DNA of 6,535 bases, from positions 1 through 6,535 of the forward strand of contig JABXKX010000597.1 of NCBI GenBank assembly GCA_013619035.1, in the 5' to 3' direction. Below the pieces are notes generated by a model, which was not told the DNA's origin, ran no database searches, and was given only the letters and a program-made list of their open reading frames with translations. Position numbers and translations under genes: made by a program. The stretch's first letter is position 1; every line of letters begins with the position of its first letter. The DNA is from Peptostreptococcaceae bacterium. GTDB taxonomy: Bacteria; Bacillota_A; Clostridia; Peptostreptococcales; Acidaminobacteraceae. Of this stretch, positions 5,299-6,535 are shown in pieces.

Positions 5299-5317
5299 TC
5301 GGAAGGTTTTTAATTAT
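5288..5317 (+). repeat. AU-rich stem just upstream of the exporter ribosome binding site
   Basis: ATAATTA (5288-5294) pairs exactly with TAATTAT (5311-5317) around a 16-nt loop that contains GGAAGG. The 3' arm ends directly before the exporter Shine-Dalgarno AGAGGAGG (5318-5325). The 5' arm overlaps the end of the second mini-ORF, so translation there would melt it. With seven A-U pairs and a long loop it is weak, and it does not itself hide the Shine-Dalgarno. Any regulatory role is tentative. Confidence 0.3.
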
Positions 5318-5330
5318 AGAGGAGGAAAAA

Positions 5331-6533
5331 ATGACAAGAGAAATAAAATTAAAAAGAAATATGCTGTATGTACAATTGTACTACTTCTTTAGAAGTTTCA
5401 TCTTTGCTTATGTCATTGAAAGATTATTCTGGAGAAGCAGAGGTATCAGTATATCTGAAACGGTTTATATTGAGATTATCTATGCTGTGGTTGTCTTTTC
5501 AATGGAACTACCAACAGGTGTATTAGCTGACAGGTTTTCTAGAAAAAACATTATTGTATCCGGTTCGCTGTTAACCCTTATTGGTGCTATCGGTATGTTG
5601 TATGCACATGGATTTGTTGCTTTTGCTTGTATTGTTTCATTATCTGGTATTTCAGGTGCATTAACCAGTGGTAGTGTAAGTGCATTAATTTATGATAGTT
5701 TAAAAGAAGTGGGAGAGACACTCTCATTTGAAAGATACTTAGCTAGAATAAAGGCCATCCGTTATGGCTCTGGATTAATAGCAGCATTACTGGGTTCCTT
5801 TGTGGCAAGTCGGTATAATTTGTTGATGCCTTACCAAATGTCTGTCATCAGTTGTGTGATGATGGTGATTTTTAATCTGTTATTAACAGAACCAAGTAAA
5901 GGTGCAATTGGAAAACATATGAGCGCGAAAGAAATTATAAACATCACACGTTCAGTTCTAATGAATCGGACATTCTTAAAATATGTGATTGTTTCAGGGG
6001 CAGTTATTGGCGCTTCGGTTACATATATAGAGGAATTCTGGCAAAATTACTGTGATGGTATTCATATCAATATTGTCTATTTTGGTATCATCAGTGGCTT
6101 GATGTCATTTGTGGTTCTGATATCAAGTAAACGAACAACTGTTTATGTACAGTATTTGAGAGATAATATTATAAGAAAAAAGAGGTTTTATCATATTTTA
6201 ACATTACTCTCAGGGATATCGTTTATAAGTTTATTTATTATAAGACATCCTATTGGGATTGTGATGATGTTAATTGCAATTTATATTGAAGCGTTGTTTG
6301 ATACTTTGATTCTCGGTGAGATTCATCATTCTGTAGACTCAGAATATAGAGCAACAGCAGAGTCCGTCTATGCCATGCTGAGTTCGGCTATGTCAGTTAC
6401 ATTTGGTTTAATATTTGCCTTTGGATCTGAAAAGCTGGGTGTGTATGGTGGATTTCTATTGATCGGTGTGGTTATTGTGATCTCTACATTGATTAAAGGT
6501 ATATATTTTAAAAGAAAAGAGTTGATTTCATAA
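5331..6533 (+). CDS. Major facilitator superfamily transporter, probable drug/metabolite exporter
   Basis: This 400-residue protein is complete, with its TAA two bases before the window end. AGAGGAGG (5318-5325) lies 5 nt before the ATG. About twelve hydrophobic helices can be picked out, near 11-30, 44-64, 73-92, 95-120, 143-160, 166-186, 216-236, 247-266, 287-304, 306-326, 345-365 and 370-390, with a hydrophilic central loop at about 187-213. The helix 2-3 loop has the MFS signature motif A as E-L-P-T-G-V-L-A-D-R-F-S-R-K (59-72). This places it with the proton-driven exporters that share ELPTG-ADRxxRK, common in low-GC Bacillota and related in style to drug efflux pumps. Charged residues within or at helix ends (Glu30-Arg31, Glu234-Glu235) could serve proton coupling. 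The substrate cannot be read from sequence. It appears monocistronic at its 5' side, driven by the promoter at 5213-5221, and its leader with two mini-ORFs suggests translational or attenuation control. Confidence 0.88.
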   Translation: MTREIKLKRNMLYVQLYYFFRSFIFAYVIERLFWRSRGISISETVYIEIIYAVVVFSMELPTGVLADRFSRKNIIVSGSLLTLIGAIGMLYAHGFVAFACIVSLSGISGALTSGSVSALIYDSLKEVGETLSFERYLARIKAIRYGSGLIAALLGSFVASRYNLLMPYQMSVISCVMMVIFNLLLTEPSKGAIGKHMSAKEIINITRSVLMNRTFLKYVIVSGAVIGASVTYIEEFWQNYCDGIHINIVYFGIISGLMSFVVLISSKRTTVYVQYLRDNIIRKKRFYHILTLLSGISFISLFIIRHPIGIVMMLIAIYIEALFDTLILGEIHHSVDSEYRATAESVYAMLSSAMSVTFGLIFAFGSEKLGVYGGFLLIGVVIVISTLIKGIYFKRKELIS

Positions 6534-6535
6534 TG

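Noticed and set aside
5256..5321. Classical SD-sequestering structure in the exporter leader
   Set aside because: Only four-base matches to the exporter Shine-Dalgarno (CTCT at 5264-5267 with AGAG at 5318-5321) were found, and the same CTCT pairs equally with AGAG at 5256-5259. This is too weak to claim.
5228..5330. Known riboswitch class (such as guanidine or fluoride) ahead of the exporter
   Set aside because: None of the conserved cores I know, such as the ACGR loops of guanidine-II, is present.

Overview
The window is visibly AT-rich. It has strong AGGAGG-type ribosome binding sites, intrinsic terminators and sigma-A-like promoters, and every gene is on the + strand. This fits a low-GC Bacillota genome. 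The combination of a DUF5702-like protein, a TadE-like pseudopilin, a small Ser/Thr kinase and a membrane-anchored SleL/YaaH-like GH18 protein points to Clostridia, perhaps a Lachnospirales-type lineage. The lineage is inferred from gene content; nothing in the sequence names it.

Bases 1-2883 look like the 3' part of an operon. A 5'-truncated CDS (1-321, probably DUF5702-like) overlaps a pseudopilin-like protein (314-1027). That gene overlaps a compact Ser/Thr protein kinase (1006-1728), and an M29-family aminopeptidase (1762-2883) follows after 33 nt. The first three look like the tail of a Tad/Flp-type pilus or secretion locus and are translationally coupled. The peptidase may only be co-transcribed. 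A hairpin plus T-tract at 2941-2969 ends this block.

Bases 2984-4828 encode a single-pass, membrane-anchored protein with a GH18 domain at the C-terminus, probably acting on the cell wall, followed by a clear terminator (4835-4859). Next is an isolated 52-residue CxxC/CxxC protein (4971-5129). It has its own good promoter, two near-identical GTATAC-centred palindromic boxes around the start of transcription, and its own terminator, so it is a self-contained and apparently regulated small-protein unit.

Bases 5151-6533 carry a 12-TM major facilitator exporter (5331-6533). Its roughly 100-nt leader contains an extended -10 promoter and two tandem 8-codon mini-ORFs. The first has a strong Shine-Dalgarno and encodes MYKIRGHS, which contains a K-I-R (+X+) motif. 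The second starts one base after the first stop, encodes MFVRRHNY, and carries two consecutive CGC codons. This arrangement resembles leader-peptide attenuators of antibiotic-inducible resistance genes and is the most interesting undescribed element here. Mechanism and inducer are inference. No stretch over 300 bases lacks a gene, and no RNA genes, insertion sequences or CRISPR arrays were seen.
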